Assembly (NCBI GenBank): GCA_964562175.1
Contig: CAZLRV010000004.1
Span: 1 to 64,000 of the forward strand
Origin: CAZCJU01 sp964562175
GTDB lineage: Bacteria > Bacillota > Clostridia > Oscillospirales > CAG-272
Direction of reading: 5' to 3'
Length of the DNA: 64,000 nucleotides
Part shown: positions 35,481-43,513 of the stretch, in pieces
Position numbering within the stretch: position 1 is the stretch's first letter
Layout of the letters: the number at the start of each line of letters is the position of its first letter
The notes under the pieces: model-generated
Told to the model about the DNA's origin: nothing
What the model saw: the letters and a program-made list of their open reading frames with translations, nothing else
The model's database searches: none
Made by a program: the position numbers and the translations under genes

Positions 35481-35975
35481 ATGGGATGCGGTCGAGTAAG
35501 CAAGGCAAATTATTATCTTGATATCGCTCAAACGGTGCTTGAAAGAAGCACGTGCTTGCGTAAGCATTACGGGGCAATAATCGTTAAAAACGACAATATC
35601 GTGTCCACCGGCTACAACGGCGCTCCGAGAGGCAGAAAAAACTGCGACGATGTAGGCACATGTATGCGTGAAAAGCTCGGTATACCGAGAGGGGAAAGGT
35701 ACGAAATGTGCCGTTCCATACACGCTGAGGCTAATGCGATAATATCGGCATCGAGAGAGCAAATGCTCGGAGCAACGCTTTATATGGTCGGCAAGGATGC
35801 GCAGAGCGGCAAGCTGATAGAGGATTCATGCTCGTGCCAAATGTGCAAGAGGATGATAATAAATGCGGGAATTGCCAAGGTCGTTATAAGAAGCACGCCG
35901 AGCGAATATGTTGTGTACGATGTCCGTGATTGGATAATGAACGATGACAGCTTGAGCGGAAAATTCGGATATTGA
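35481..35975 (+). CDS. dCMP deaminase family protein (ComEB-like)
   Basis: A 164-residue zinc deaminase. The catalytic HAE is in SIHAEANAIISA near residue 80, and the two cysteine ligands are in SCSCQMCKRM near residue 116. An additional conserved Cys/His set near residue 55 (NCDDVGTC) is typical of the dCMP deaminase/ComEB group. It converts dCMP to dUMP for dTMP synthesis. GGAGG six bases upstream fixes the ATG at 35481. Confidence 0.92.
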   Translation: MGCGRVSKANYYLDIAQTVLERSTCLRKHYGAIIVKNDNIVSTGYNGAPRGRKNCDDVGTCMREKLGIPRGERYEMCRSIHAEANAIISASREQMLGATLYMVGKDAQSGKLIEDSCSCQMCKRMIINAGIAKVVIRSTPSEYVVYDVRDWIMNDDSLSGKFGY

Positions 35976-35983
35976 GCGCTTTT

Positions 35984-36427
35984 ATGTCAAATTACGTCAT
36001 AGTACCGCTTTCGGCAAAGCACGCCCCACATCTTGCCGCACTTGATTCGGAGTGCTTCTCCGAGCCGTGGAGCGAAAAAATGTTTTCGGAGCTTGTTCAA
36101 AATCCGCTTGCGGTCTATTATGTCGCACTTTGCGGCGATGAGGTGATCGGTTATGGCGGCATCTACAGGGTACTTGACGAGGGCGAGTTGATGAATATAG
36201 CCGTTTCACCCAAGTACAGATGCAGAGGTGTGGCAAGTATGCTTTTGAAACGGCTTATCGAATGCTCAAAGGAATGCGAGATAAAGCAAATACGACTTGA
36301 GGTAAGAGAGAGCAACGTACAGGGCAGGGCGTTATATGAAAAGTTCGGATTCACCGTTGACGGAAAACGAAAGAATTACTATTCGTTTCCAAAAGAGGAC
36401 GCCGTGCTTATGTCGCTTGCGTTGTGA
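35984..36427 (+). CDS. rimI: Ribosomal protein bS18 alanine N-acetyltransferase
   Basis: A 147-residue GNAT acetyltransferase. The acetyl-CoA loop is SPKYRCRGVASMLL near residue 73, and the C-terminal NVQGRALYEKFGFTVDGKRKNYY is characteristic of RimI. It acetylates the N-terminus of bS18 and in many genomes sits next to tsaD, as here (TGATG overlap). An in-frame TTG at 35972 is an alternative start; neither has a strong ribosome site, so coupling to the upstream gene is likely. Confidence 0.9.
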   Translation: MSNYVIVPLSAKHAPHLAALDSECFSEPWSEKMFSELVQNPLAVYYVALCGDEVIGYGGIYRVLDEGELMNIAVSPKYRCRGVASMLLKRLIECSKECEIKQIRLEVRESNVQGRALYEKFGFTVDGKRKNYYSFPKEDAVLMSLAL

Positions 36428-37452
36428 TGGAAAAAATGAATATTTTAGCGTTTGAAAGCTCGTGCGACGAAACGTCGGCATCTGTCGTTCGTTTTGACGG
36501 CAAGTCGTCGCACGGGGTGATACTGTCTAATATAATAGCCTCGTCGGTACAGCTTCACGCACTCTACGGCGGAGTGGTACCCGAAATAGCGGGACGGGCG
36601 CACATTGAAGCGATAAGTGCGATAACATATGAGGCACTCGACAAAGCGGGCGTTGGGCTTGACGATATAGAATGCATCGGCGTGACGAGTGAGCCGGGTC
36701 TTGTCGGCTCGCTTCTTGTGGCACTGAATTTTGCCAAGTCGCTTGCCTATTCGAGAAATATACCGCTCGTCCCGGTACACCATATCAAAGGGCATATTGC
36801 GGCAAATTATCTTGTTGCCGACCCTCCGAAGCCGCCGTTTACCGCTTTGGTGATGTCCGGAGGTCATACCTCCGTAATAAAAGTCGAAACGTATACGGAT
36901 ATGAAGACAATAGCGTACACGCGCGACGATGCTATCGGTGAGGCATTTGACAAGAGTGCAAGAGTCCTCGGACTTCCGTACCCCGGAGGGGCTGAGATGG
37001 ACAGGCTGGCGTATGAAGGCAATTGCCGTGCCTATAAGCTGCCGCTTGCGATAATGCGTGACGGAAGCTACGATTTTTCTTTTTCCGGGCTTAAGACGGC
37101 TGTGGTGAATCTCGTACACAACGCACGCCAAAAGGGTGAGGAGCTGAACATTGCCGATGTCGCCGCATCGTTTACCGAAACGGTCTGCACCTCGGTGGAA
37201 ATGAAGCTTGAGCAGATATACGAAACCGAGGGTATGACCTCGCTTGTGCTTGCAGGCGGCGTTGCCGCAAACAGCCATTTGCGTACCCGCATATCTGACT
37301 TTTGCAAAAAGCACGATGTGCGGCTGTATATGCCGCCTCTGTCACTGTGCGGTGATAACGCCGCCATGATAGCCGGTGCGGCCTATTATGAATATATGGC
37401 AAATAAGCGTGGTGAGCCGAGTCTGAATGCGAGAGCCACAAGCCCGTTTTAA
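36427..37452 (+). CDS. tsaD: tRNA N6-adenosine threonylcarbamoyltransferase
   Basis: A 341-residue Kae1/TsaD protein. ESSCDETSASVV opens the ASKHA fold, the iron or zinc ligands are in HHIKGHIAANYL near residue 115, and the family motif VMSGGHTSVIKV is near residue 138. The C-terminal GGVAANSHLRTRI and LCGDNAAMIAGAAYYEY segments complete it. With TsaB and TsaE it transfers threonylcarbamoyl to A37 of ANN-decoding tRNAs, the substrate that MtaB (11.6 kb) then methylthiolates. The start overlaps the rimI stop. Confidence 0.95.
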   Translation: MEKMNILAFESSCDETSASVVRFDGKSSHGVILSNIIASSVQLHALYGGVVPEIAGRAHIEAISAITYEALDKAGVGLDDIECIGVTSEPGLVGSLLVALNFAKSLAYSRNIPLVPVHHIKGHIAANYLVADPPKPPFTALVMSGGHTSVIKVETYTDMKTIAYTRDDAIGEAFDKSARVLGLPYPGGAEMDRLAYEGNCRAYKLPLAIMRDGSYDFSFSGLKTAVVNLVHNARQKGEELNIADVAASFTETVCTSVEMKLEQIYETEGMTSLVLAGGVAANSHLRTRISDFCKKHDVRLYMPPLSLCGDNAAMIAGAAYYEYMANKRGEPSLNARATSPF

Positions 37453-37595
37453 GGCAACGAACGGTCAAAATATGAACCAAATGTAAACAATGTGTCAGGA
37501 CGCAAAATTCGTCACTTTGACAGATTCAAACGTGGAAAAATGTAAAAAAATTCCCATTTTACGAGTTTTTGACGAATAAAATCATGTTACCGAAG

Positions 37596-37713
37596 TTTTC
37601 CACAGCTTGTGGATAAAAATGTGGAAAAGCACGCCGTAAAGCGTTGTTTTAGCGTGTTTCGGGTGTTTTAATTCCACAAATGATGTGGAAAACCGTGTGG
37701 AAAATGTGGAAAA
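37596..37713. promoter_or_regulatory. Cluster of seven DnaA boxes (candidate origin or DnaA-control site)
   Basis: Within 118 bp: TTTTCCACA (37596-37604), TGTGGATAA (37608-37616, the exact reverse complement of the consensus TTATCCACA), TGTGGAAAA (37620-37628), AATTCCACA (37670-37678), then TGTGGAAAA three times (37684-37692, 37696-37704, 37705-37713). A weaker CGTGGAAAA is at 37531-37539. AT-rich sequence follows (37722-37800). The region lies in a 473-bp intergenic space between tsaD and icd that has no other recognisable gene apart from a doubtful 21-codon ORF. No dnaA is in the window. Confidence 0.85.
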
Positions 37714-37808
37714 CCTCGGTGTATAAAAAAATACGGCAATTTCAATAAAGAATTTTTTTGGTGTAGCGAGTATATATCAAATTTTATAAATGGAAATAAT
37801 GGGAATAA

Positions 37809-37874
37809 ATGTCAGTCAAAGATATCGGACAAATAATCGACCGAATGATGATAAAAGACGGTCAATATGAATGA
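37809..37874 (+). CDS. Possible 21-codon ORF in the DnaA-box intergenic region
   Basis: ATG at 37809, preceded by GGGAATAA, reads MSVKDIGQIIDRMMIKDGQYE to TGA. The composition is protein-like, but it is short, has no recognised relative, and could be chance. Confidence 0.2.
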   Translation: MSVKDIGQIIDRMMIKDGQYE

Positions 37875-37925
37875 TATGTGAATTGAACAAAATTACCGAA
37901 AATATAGCGGAGGTTGTATACGATA

Positions 37926-39110
37926 ATGACCGAGAATAAGAAAAATTACACGGAAGAGATAGAGGCGGCGGCAGAGCATTTTAAAGCTTTGCTTGCCGAG
38001 CAGCTTGAAAGAAACGAGCGTATTTGCGCAACAAAGGATTTTATCGATTATTCATCGCTTGAAAAAATAATAATCGGCGTATGCGGCGGTGACGGTATCG
38101 GACCGACGATAACAAAAGCGGCGAGCGACGTAATAGAGTATCTGCTCGGCGACGATATTCGTTCGGGCAAGGTGGAAATAAGAAATATCGACGGGCTGAC
38201 GATAGAGAACAGGATCGCGCATAACAAAGCGATACCCGACGATGTAATGGATGAGCTGAAAAAGTGTCACGTTATACTGAAAGGCCCCACAACGACACCG
38301 CACGCCGGTGACGGTCTGCCCAATATCGAGAGTGCAAATGTCGCAATGAGAAAGGGACTTGACCTTTTTGCGAATGTTCGTCCCGTAAAGGTACCCGAGC
38401 AGGGCATAGATTGGACGTTTTTCAGAGAGAACACCGAGGGTGCTTACGCTGTCGGAAGTAAGGGAGTAAATGTCACGCCGGAGCTTGCGCTTGATTTTTG
38501 TGTTGCGACCACCGAGGGATGTGAAAGAATTTCAAGACTTGCCTACGAATATGCGAGAAAGAACAAAAAAGAAAGAGTTTCGATAGTCACAAAAGCCAAT
38601 ATCATAAAGACCACCGACGGCAAGTTCTTGAATATCGCCAAGCAGATAGGCGAGGATTATCCGGAGATTTTGACCGATGAATGGTTCATCGATATCATGA
38701 CCGCAAAGCTTGTCGACGAAAAACGCAGACGTGACTTCAAGGTGTTCATTCTGCCCAATCTGTACGGTGATATCATAACGGACGAGGCGGCTGAATTTCA
38801 AGGCGGCGTCGGTACTGCGGGAAGTGCAAATATAGGAAAAAGATACGCAATGTTCGAGGCGATACACGGCTCCGCTCCCCGTATGGTTGCCGAGGGACGT
38901 GCGGAATATGCGGACCCCTGCTCAATGCTTCGTGCCACCGTGCTTTTGCTCTCCCATATAGGCAAGCAGAGAGAGGCGGATCTGCTTGAGGCGGCTTTGG
39001 ATAAATGTATGTTCGAGGAGAAAAAGCTCGTTATGACGGGACGTGATACGGGTGCAACGTGTCGGCAATTTGCGGACTATGTAAACGAAACCATAAGGAA
39101 GATGAAATAA
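37926..39110 (+). CDS. Isocitrate/isopropylmalate dehydrogenase family, probably isocitrate dehydrogenase
   Basis: A 394-residue decarboxylating dehydrogenase. GVCGGDGIGPTITKAA marks the N-terminus of the fold. IESANVAMRKGLDLFANVRP near residue 140 has the Ser-x-Asn...Arg arrangement of isocitrate rather than isopropylmalate enzymes. FRENTEGAY, the metal-binding NLYGDIITDEAAEFQGG near residue 280 and IHGSAPRMVAEGRAEYADP near residue 315 complete the signature. It supplies 2-oxoglutarate. A GGAGG lies 12 bases before the ATG at 37926, a long spacing; the TTG at 37914 is too close to it. The rex gene starts one base after its stop. Confidence 0.88.
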   Translation: MTENKKNYTEEIEAAAEHFKALLAEQLERNERICATKDFIDYSSLEKIIIGVCGGDGIGPTITKAASDVIEYLLGDDIRSGKVEIRNIDGLTIENRIAHNKAIPDDVMDELKKCHVILKGPTTTPHAGDGLPNIESANVAMRKGLDLFANVRPVKVPEQGIDWTFFRENTEGAYAVGSKGVNVTPELALDFCVATTEGCERISRLAYEYARKNKKERVSIVTKANIIKTTDGKFLNIAKQIGEDYPEILTDEWFIDIMTAKLVDEKRRRDFKVFILPNLYGDIITDEAAEFQGGVGTAGSANIGKRYAMFEAIHGSAPRMVAEGRAEYADPCSMLRATVLLLSHIGKQREADLLEAALDKCMFEEKKLVMTGRDTGATCRQFADYVNETIRKMK

Positions 39111-39111
39111 A

Positions 39112-39819
39112 GTGACTCACGGGAAAAGGGATGAAGGAATCGACGTTGACGATCTGCCGTCGCTTTCGGAAATAAAAAAGAACGACGGTATCGTGACAAA
39201 TGCGCCCATGACGGTGGTAAAACGGTTGCCGAGATATTACAGATATCTGAGAATGCTCTTGAATAAGGATATTATGCGTATATCCTCCCTTGAGCTTGCC
39301 AAACTGATGGGAGTCAAGGCATCGCAAATACGTATGGATCTGAGCTATTTCGGCGAATTCGGTCAACAGGGCTACGGATATAACGTCAAATATCTTTATA
39401 TGCAGATGAGCAAGATACTCGGCGTCGGCGAAAAATACAACGCCGTGGTATTGTCCTCCCCGGGCTTTTACGGCTTTCTTGCCGACAGCATGGTGTTTGA
39501 AATGCGCGGAATACGCGTAAGAGGCGTTTTTGACAAAAGCTTGGACAACGTGGGAAAGGGCGTCGGCAGATTCGAGGTCAGACACGTGAGCGAGCTTACC
39601 GAGCTGTGCAAAGAGGAGCATATAGACCTTGCGGTCATCGCTTTGTCCTCCGAAAACGCCGAGTGGGCGGCGGCATTGGTAAAGAAGCTGAAAATAAGAG
39701 GAATATGGAATCTTTCCGGTGCGGAGCTTTGCTCGGACGAGAATACGACTGTGCAAAACGCCATGCTCGGTGATTCGCTTATGATGCTTATGTATGATAT
39801 GAAAGAGCAAAAAGAATAA
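39112..39819 (+). CDS. rex: Rex family redox-sensing repressor with divergent NADH-binding site
   Basis: A 235-residue Rex homologue. The winged helix is well conserved (VKRLPRYYRYLRMLL, then LMGVKASQIRMDLSYFGEFG). The Rossmann loop, normally GxGxxG, reads VVLSSPGFYGFLA, so the first glycine is replaced by serine, and the later NFAP motif has become NLSGAEL. It may have lost or changed NAD(H) sensing. A 30-residue N-terminal extension precedes the usual start; the GTG at 39112 has AAGGAAG 11 bases upstream, and the ATG at residue 33 is an alternative. It sits one base after icd and one base before dnaD. Confidence 0.85.
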   Translation: MTHGKRDEGIDVDDLPSLSEIKKNDGIVTNAPMTVVKRLPRYYRYLRMLLNKDIMRISSLELAKLMGVKASQIRMDLSYFGEFGQQGYGYNVKYLYMQMSKILGVGEKYNAVVLSSPGFYGFLADSMVFEMRGIRVRGVFDKSLDNVGKGVGRFEVRHVSELTELCKEEHIDLAVIALSSENAEWAAALVKKLKIRGIWNLSGAELCSDENTTVQNAMLGDSLMMLMYDMKEQKE

Positions 39820-39820
39820 G

Positions 39821-40783
39821 ATGTCTTTATATGTAAATTACGGAAGCCGTGTAATAAATCTGCCCTATGAGGCGACACTCGGACGAATGAACGGAGCAAA
39901 CGCCGAGCAGCTTCGAGTGCTGATATACATATGCTCCAATGAGAGGTTCAGAGAAGAACCGAGCAAATACCGTGCAAGAGCGATATCCGATCTGCATATG
40001 TCATGGGCGGATATAGAGAGCGCAATGAAATATTGGACGGATTCGAAGGTGCTTCTCGATACGGAGCCTAAGCTTGAGTTTATCCCCGAAAAGAAAAAGA
40101 GCAGCGGCAAGCTGCTTATGTCCGAAAGCTCCTCGCATACGAGTGAGGAAACGGCAAGCATCATTGAGGAGGATGAGGAGCTTAAGAGACTCATAAACGA
40201 TCTGGGTCAGGTACTCGGTAAGATGCTCATTACAAACGAGATATATTGCCTCGTTTCCATGTACGGTTATCTTCATCTGCCGCCCGATTTCATTCTGGAG
40301 CTTGGCAGATACTGCGTTGAGATAGATAAAAAAAGCGTTGCTTATATGTCAAGGATGGCAACCTCATTGTTCGATGCGGATATCGTGACACGACCGGCAC
40401 TGCTTGAATATCTTAAAAAGACTCGTGAAAAGGATAATACGGTTGCGAAGATAAAAAAGCTGTTCGGTCTGGGAAGCCGTGCGTTGATAGCAAAGGAAAA
40501 ACGATTTATCACTCTGTGGACAGATGACTACGCTTTGCCCTACGAGCTGATAGAATACGCATATGAGCTGACAGTCGGCGCTATTAACGAGCCGAGCATG
40601 GATTATTGCAACGGAATAATCAAAAAGTGGCGTGCGGAGGGTATCGAAACGTATGAACAGGCACGTCAAAGGCAAGAAAATAAGAAAATGAAAGCGGAAA
40701 AGAGCGGCACTCAAAAGGACAGCTTTGATGTTGACGAATTTATGGCGCTTGCCCTTAAACGCAGTTATAAAGATAAAAAATGA
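39821..40783 (+). CDS. dnaD: DnaD domain replication initiation protein
   Basis: A 320-residue protein with an N-terminal winged-helix region (residues 1-85) and a C-terminal DnaD/DnaB2 domain. The latter ends with the family motif DYCNGIIKKWRAEGI near residue 265, followed by a Lys/Glu-rich tail. DnaD acts between DnaA and the helicase loader when replication starts or restarts. The next gene, overlapping by 4 bp, encodes an AAA+ helicase loader, so the two form a primosome-loading pair, and the DnaA-box cluster lies about 2.1 kb upstream. Confidence 0.87.
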   Translation: MSLYVNYGSRVINLPYEATLGRMNGANAEQLRVLIYICSNERFREEPSKYRARAISDLHMSWADIESAMKYWTDSKVLLDTEPKLEFIPEKKKSSGKLLMSESSSHTSEETASIIEEDEELKRLINDLGQVLGKMLITNEIYCLVSMYGYLHLPPDFILELGRYCVEIDKKSVAYMSRMATSLFDADIVTRPALLEYLKKTREKDNTVAKIKKLFGLGSRALIAKEKRFITLWTDDYALPYELIEYAYELTVGAINEPSMDYCNGIIKKWRAEGIETYEQARQRQENKKMKAEKSGTQKDSFDVDEFMALALKRSYKDKK

Positions 40784-41760
40784 GCTATAATAAAGAGAAT
40801 TACGGCAAGGTCAAGCGCGAGTATCTTGACAAATCGCTCAAAGCGGAGAGACGGGCGGAGGAGCGAATAAAAGAGCTTTGCGACAAGTACCCGTCACTGC
40901 GTAAGGTTCAAGAGGAATTGTCGGCGACGGGCGTTAAGATAATGGCAGAGGCAATGAGAGGCAGAGAGGGACTGCAGGAGCGTATAGATGCGCTTAAGAA
41001 AGAAAATGAGGTGCTTTTGAAGCGTCGAGGCGAGCTGCTTGAGGAATACGGATATCCCGCCGACTATTTTTTGCCGAAGTACGAATGTGAGCTGTGCCGT
41101 GATGAGGGGCAGATCGACGGACGTATGTGCATATGTATGAAGCGGGCGTTGGCGCTTGCAACTTACGAAAGCTCCGGTCTCGGTATGCTTGCAAAAAAGC
41201 AGAGCTTTGACAATTTTTCGCTTGAATATTACAATACGAGCCTTGACGATTACGATTCGATGAAGTTTATATACCAATATATAATGGATTATGCGGACTC
41301 ATTCGGCGAGGGTCAGACCGGACATTTGCTTTTGTACGGTCCCACCGGTCTGGGAAAAACGCATTTATCGACTGCGGCGGCAAGCGTTATCATAAACAAG
41401 GGCTACGATGTCGTGTACGATTCGGCGGTAAATATATTTGCCGCATTCGAGCATGAACGCTTTAATCGTTCCTATAACGATACGGAAAAGCCGCAAACGG
41501 ACAAATACTTTGAATGCGACCTGCTCATAATTGACGATTTGGGCGTTGAGCTGACAAATCAATTTACGCTTTCCTGCCTGTATAATTTGATAAATACGAG
41601 GATCGCCGCCGATAGGGCGATGATAGTAAATACAAACCTGACTCAAAAGGAGCTGCGCGAGAGATACGATGCGCGTATAATGTCACGTCTTTTGGGCGAG
41701 TTCTATCCGTTTGTGTTCCGCGGAACGGATGTAAGAATGAAAAAGCTTGAGCAGGTATGA
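40780..41760 (+). CDS. DnaC/DnaI-type helicase loader ATPase
   Basis: A 326-residue protein. The N-terminal 150 residues include a coiled coil and a zinc-binding CELCRDEG...CICMKR motif near residue 103, as in DnaI-type loaders. The AAA+ module has Walker A GPTGLGKTHL near residue 186, Walker B LLIIDDLGVE near residue 248 and sensor NTNLTQKELRERYDARIMSRL. It loads the replicative helicase. Translation is coupled to dnaD through ATGA. Confidence 0.92.
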   Translation: MSYNKENYGKVKREYLDKSLKAERRAEERIKELCDKYPSLRKVQEELSATGVKIMAEAMRGREGLQERIDALKKENEVLLKRRGELLEEYGYPADYFLPKYECELCRDEGQIDGRMCICMKRALALATYESSGLGMLAKKQSFDNFSLEYYNTSLDDYDSMKFIYQYIMDYADSFGEGQTGHLLLYGPTGLGKTHLSTAAASVIINKGYDVVYDSAVNIFAAFEHERFNRSYNDTEKPQTDKYFECDLLIIDDLGVELTNQFTLSCLYNLINTRIAADRAMIVNTNLTQKELRERYDARIMSRLLGEFYPFVFRGTDVRMKKLEQV

Positions 41761-41773
41761 CAGAGGGTGCGAT

Positions 41774-43513
41774 TTGAAATATCTTTTGCCTTATTTTAAG
41801 AAGTATTTGAAAGAAAGCATTTTGTCGCCGCTCTTCAAAATGCTTGAGGCACTGTTCGACCTTGCCGTGCCGCTTGTTGTGGCGGATGTAATAAACGTCG
41901 GAATAATTGAAAAAAACGGCGACAGAATGTATATTATCGGCAGATGCGGCATTTTGGTGCTTATGGCGTTTTTGGGTCTTGTCTGCTCGTTTACCGCACA
42001 GTATTTTGCGGCAAGAGCCTCGGTCAAGACCGCAAGCGATCTGCGACACAGACTTATGGAGCATATACAAACGCTCGGCTTCGCCGAGCTTGACGGAGTC
42101 GGAGCGACGACTTTAATAACTCGTATGACGGGCGATATCGATAAGGTGCAAAACGGCTTGAATATGTTTTTGCGCCTTCTTTTGAGAAGCCCGTTTATCG
42201 TTTTCGGCTCTATGATAATGGCGTTTACGATAGATATCAAGACTGCCTTGGTCTTTGTCGTTGCCATCCCGATACTTTTCGTCGTTGTATTCGGTATAAT
42301 GCGTATAACCTCGCCTATGTATAAAAATACGCAAAAACAGCTTGACGAGGTAACGACACACGTGCGTGAGGAGCTTTCGGGTGTACGTGTTATAAGAGCC
42401 CTCGGACGTGAAAGAGAAGAATGCGAGTCATTCGCCTCATCCAATTCCACGCTTGTGAAAAAGCAGATAAGAGTTGGCAATATATCCTCGGTCATGAATC
42501 CGTTGACCTGCCTTATAATAAATCTCGGTATTATCGCCGTTTTATACATCGGCGCACAGCAGGTAAACGACGGTGTGTTGCTTTCGGGAAATATAGTTGC
42601 AATGATAAACTATATGAGTCAGATATTGATAGAGCTTATAAAGCTCGCAAATCTGATAACGCTTTTGAGCAAAGCCGCATCAAGCATGGACCGTATCGGG
42701 CAGGTGCTTGACACGCAACGCTCAATGAGCTATCCCGAAAAGGGGGCTGAGGCAAAGCAGACCGATATCGTTCTTAAATTTGACGGCGTCGGTATGCGTT
42801 ATGCAAACGCCTCCGAGCATTCACTTGAAAACATTTCGTTTAAGGTGAAAAAAGGGCAGAGCGTCGGTATAATAGGCTCTACGGGAAGCGGAAAAACAAC
42901 GCTTGTGAGCCTTATCGCACGCTATTACGATGCTTGCGAGGGTAAGATCGAGCTGCTTGGAAACGATATAAAAAGCTATACACTTGAACAGATGAGAGAG
43001 TGCGTCGGCGTTGTGATGCAAAAGATCGTGCTTTTTTCGGGTACGATAAGGAGCAATCTCCTGTGGGGCAACGAAAATGCGACGGATGAGGAGCTGTGGG
43101 AAGCCTTGAGAAAGGCTCAAGCCGAGGAGTTCGTTCGCTCAAAACCGAACGGACTCGATGAGTACGTGGAGCAGGGCGGCAGAAATCTTTCGGGCGGTCA
43201 AAGGCAAAGACTCAATATCGCCCGCACACTCGTTGCAAAGCCCAAGATATTGATATTGGATGACTCATCCTCGGCACTTGATTACGCCACCGATAAACGC
43301 CTCAGGCATTCTCTCGCAAGCCTGAAGGACGAATGCACCGTTATTACGGTAAGCCAAAGAGCGTCGGGAATACGCTTCTGCGATGTCATACTTGTGCTTG
43401 ATGACGGTATGCTTGTCGGAGTCGGCGATCATTCACAGCTGCTTGCCGACTGTGGTGTTTACCGCGAGATATATGAAAGTCAGTATAAGGGGGATGACAC
43501 AAATGAAAAATAA
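41774..43513 (+). CDS. ABC exporter subunit with degenerate ATP site
   Basis: A 579-residue half transporter with six N-terminal membrane helices and a nucleotide-binding domain. Walker A is GSTGSGKTT and the signature is LSGGQ. Walker B ends LILDDSSSALD, with Asp in place of the catalytic Glu, and the switch histidine is replaced by Gln (TVSQRAS). Such a subunit pairs with a catalytically normal partner; the next gene encodes one of the same length, overlapping by 11 bp. Substrates of this class are drugs, lipids or peptides. The TTG at 41774 is the start, with GAGGG six bases upstream. Confidence 0.92.
   Translation: MKYLLPYFKKYLKESILSPLFKMLEALFDLAVPLVVADVINVGIIEKNGDRMYIIGRCGILVLMAFLGLVCSFTAQYFAARASVKTASDLRHRLMEHIQTLGFAELDGVGATTLITRMTGDIDKVQNGLNMFLRLLLRSPFIVFGSMIMAFTIDIKTALVFVVAIPILFVVVFGIMRITSPMYKNTQKQLDEVTTHVREELSGVRVIRALGREREECESFASSNSTLVKKQIRVGNISSVMNPLTCLIINLGIIAVLYIGAQQVNDGVLLSGNIVAMINYMSQILIELIKLANLITLLSKAASSMDRIGQVLDTQRSMSYPEKGAEAKQTDIVLKFDGVGMRYANASEHSLENISFKVKKGQSVGIIGSTGSGKTTLVSLIARYYDACEGKIELLGNDIKSYTLEQMRECVGVVMQKIVLFSGTIRSNLLWGNENATDEELWEALRKAQAEEFVRSKPNGLDEYVEQGGRNLSGGQRQRLNIARTLVAKPKILILDDSSSALDYATDKRLRHSLASLKDECTVITVSQRASGIRFCDVILVLDDGMLVGVGDHSQLLADCGVYREIYESQYKGDDTNEK

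Noticed and set aside
36445..37314. 289-codon minus-strand reading frame
   Set aside because: It is antisense to tsaD and shows the low-complexity basic composition of a mirror frame.
37453..37925. Definite chromosome origin (oriC)
   Set aside because: The boxes are strong, but no dnaA, dnaN or rpmH lies near and gene strand bias does not switch; kept as a candidate only.
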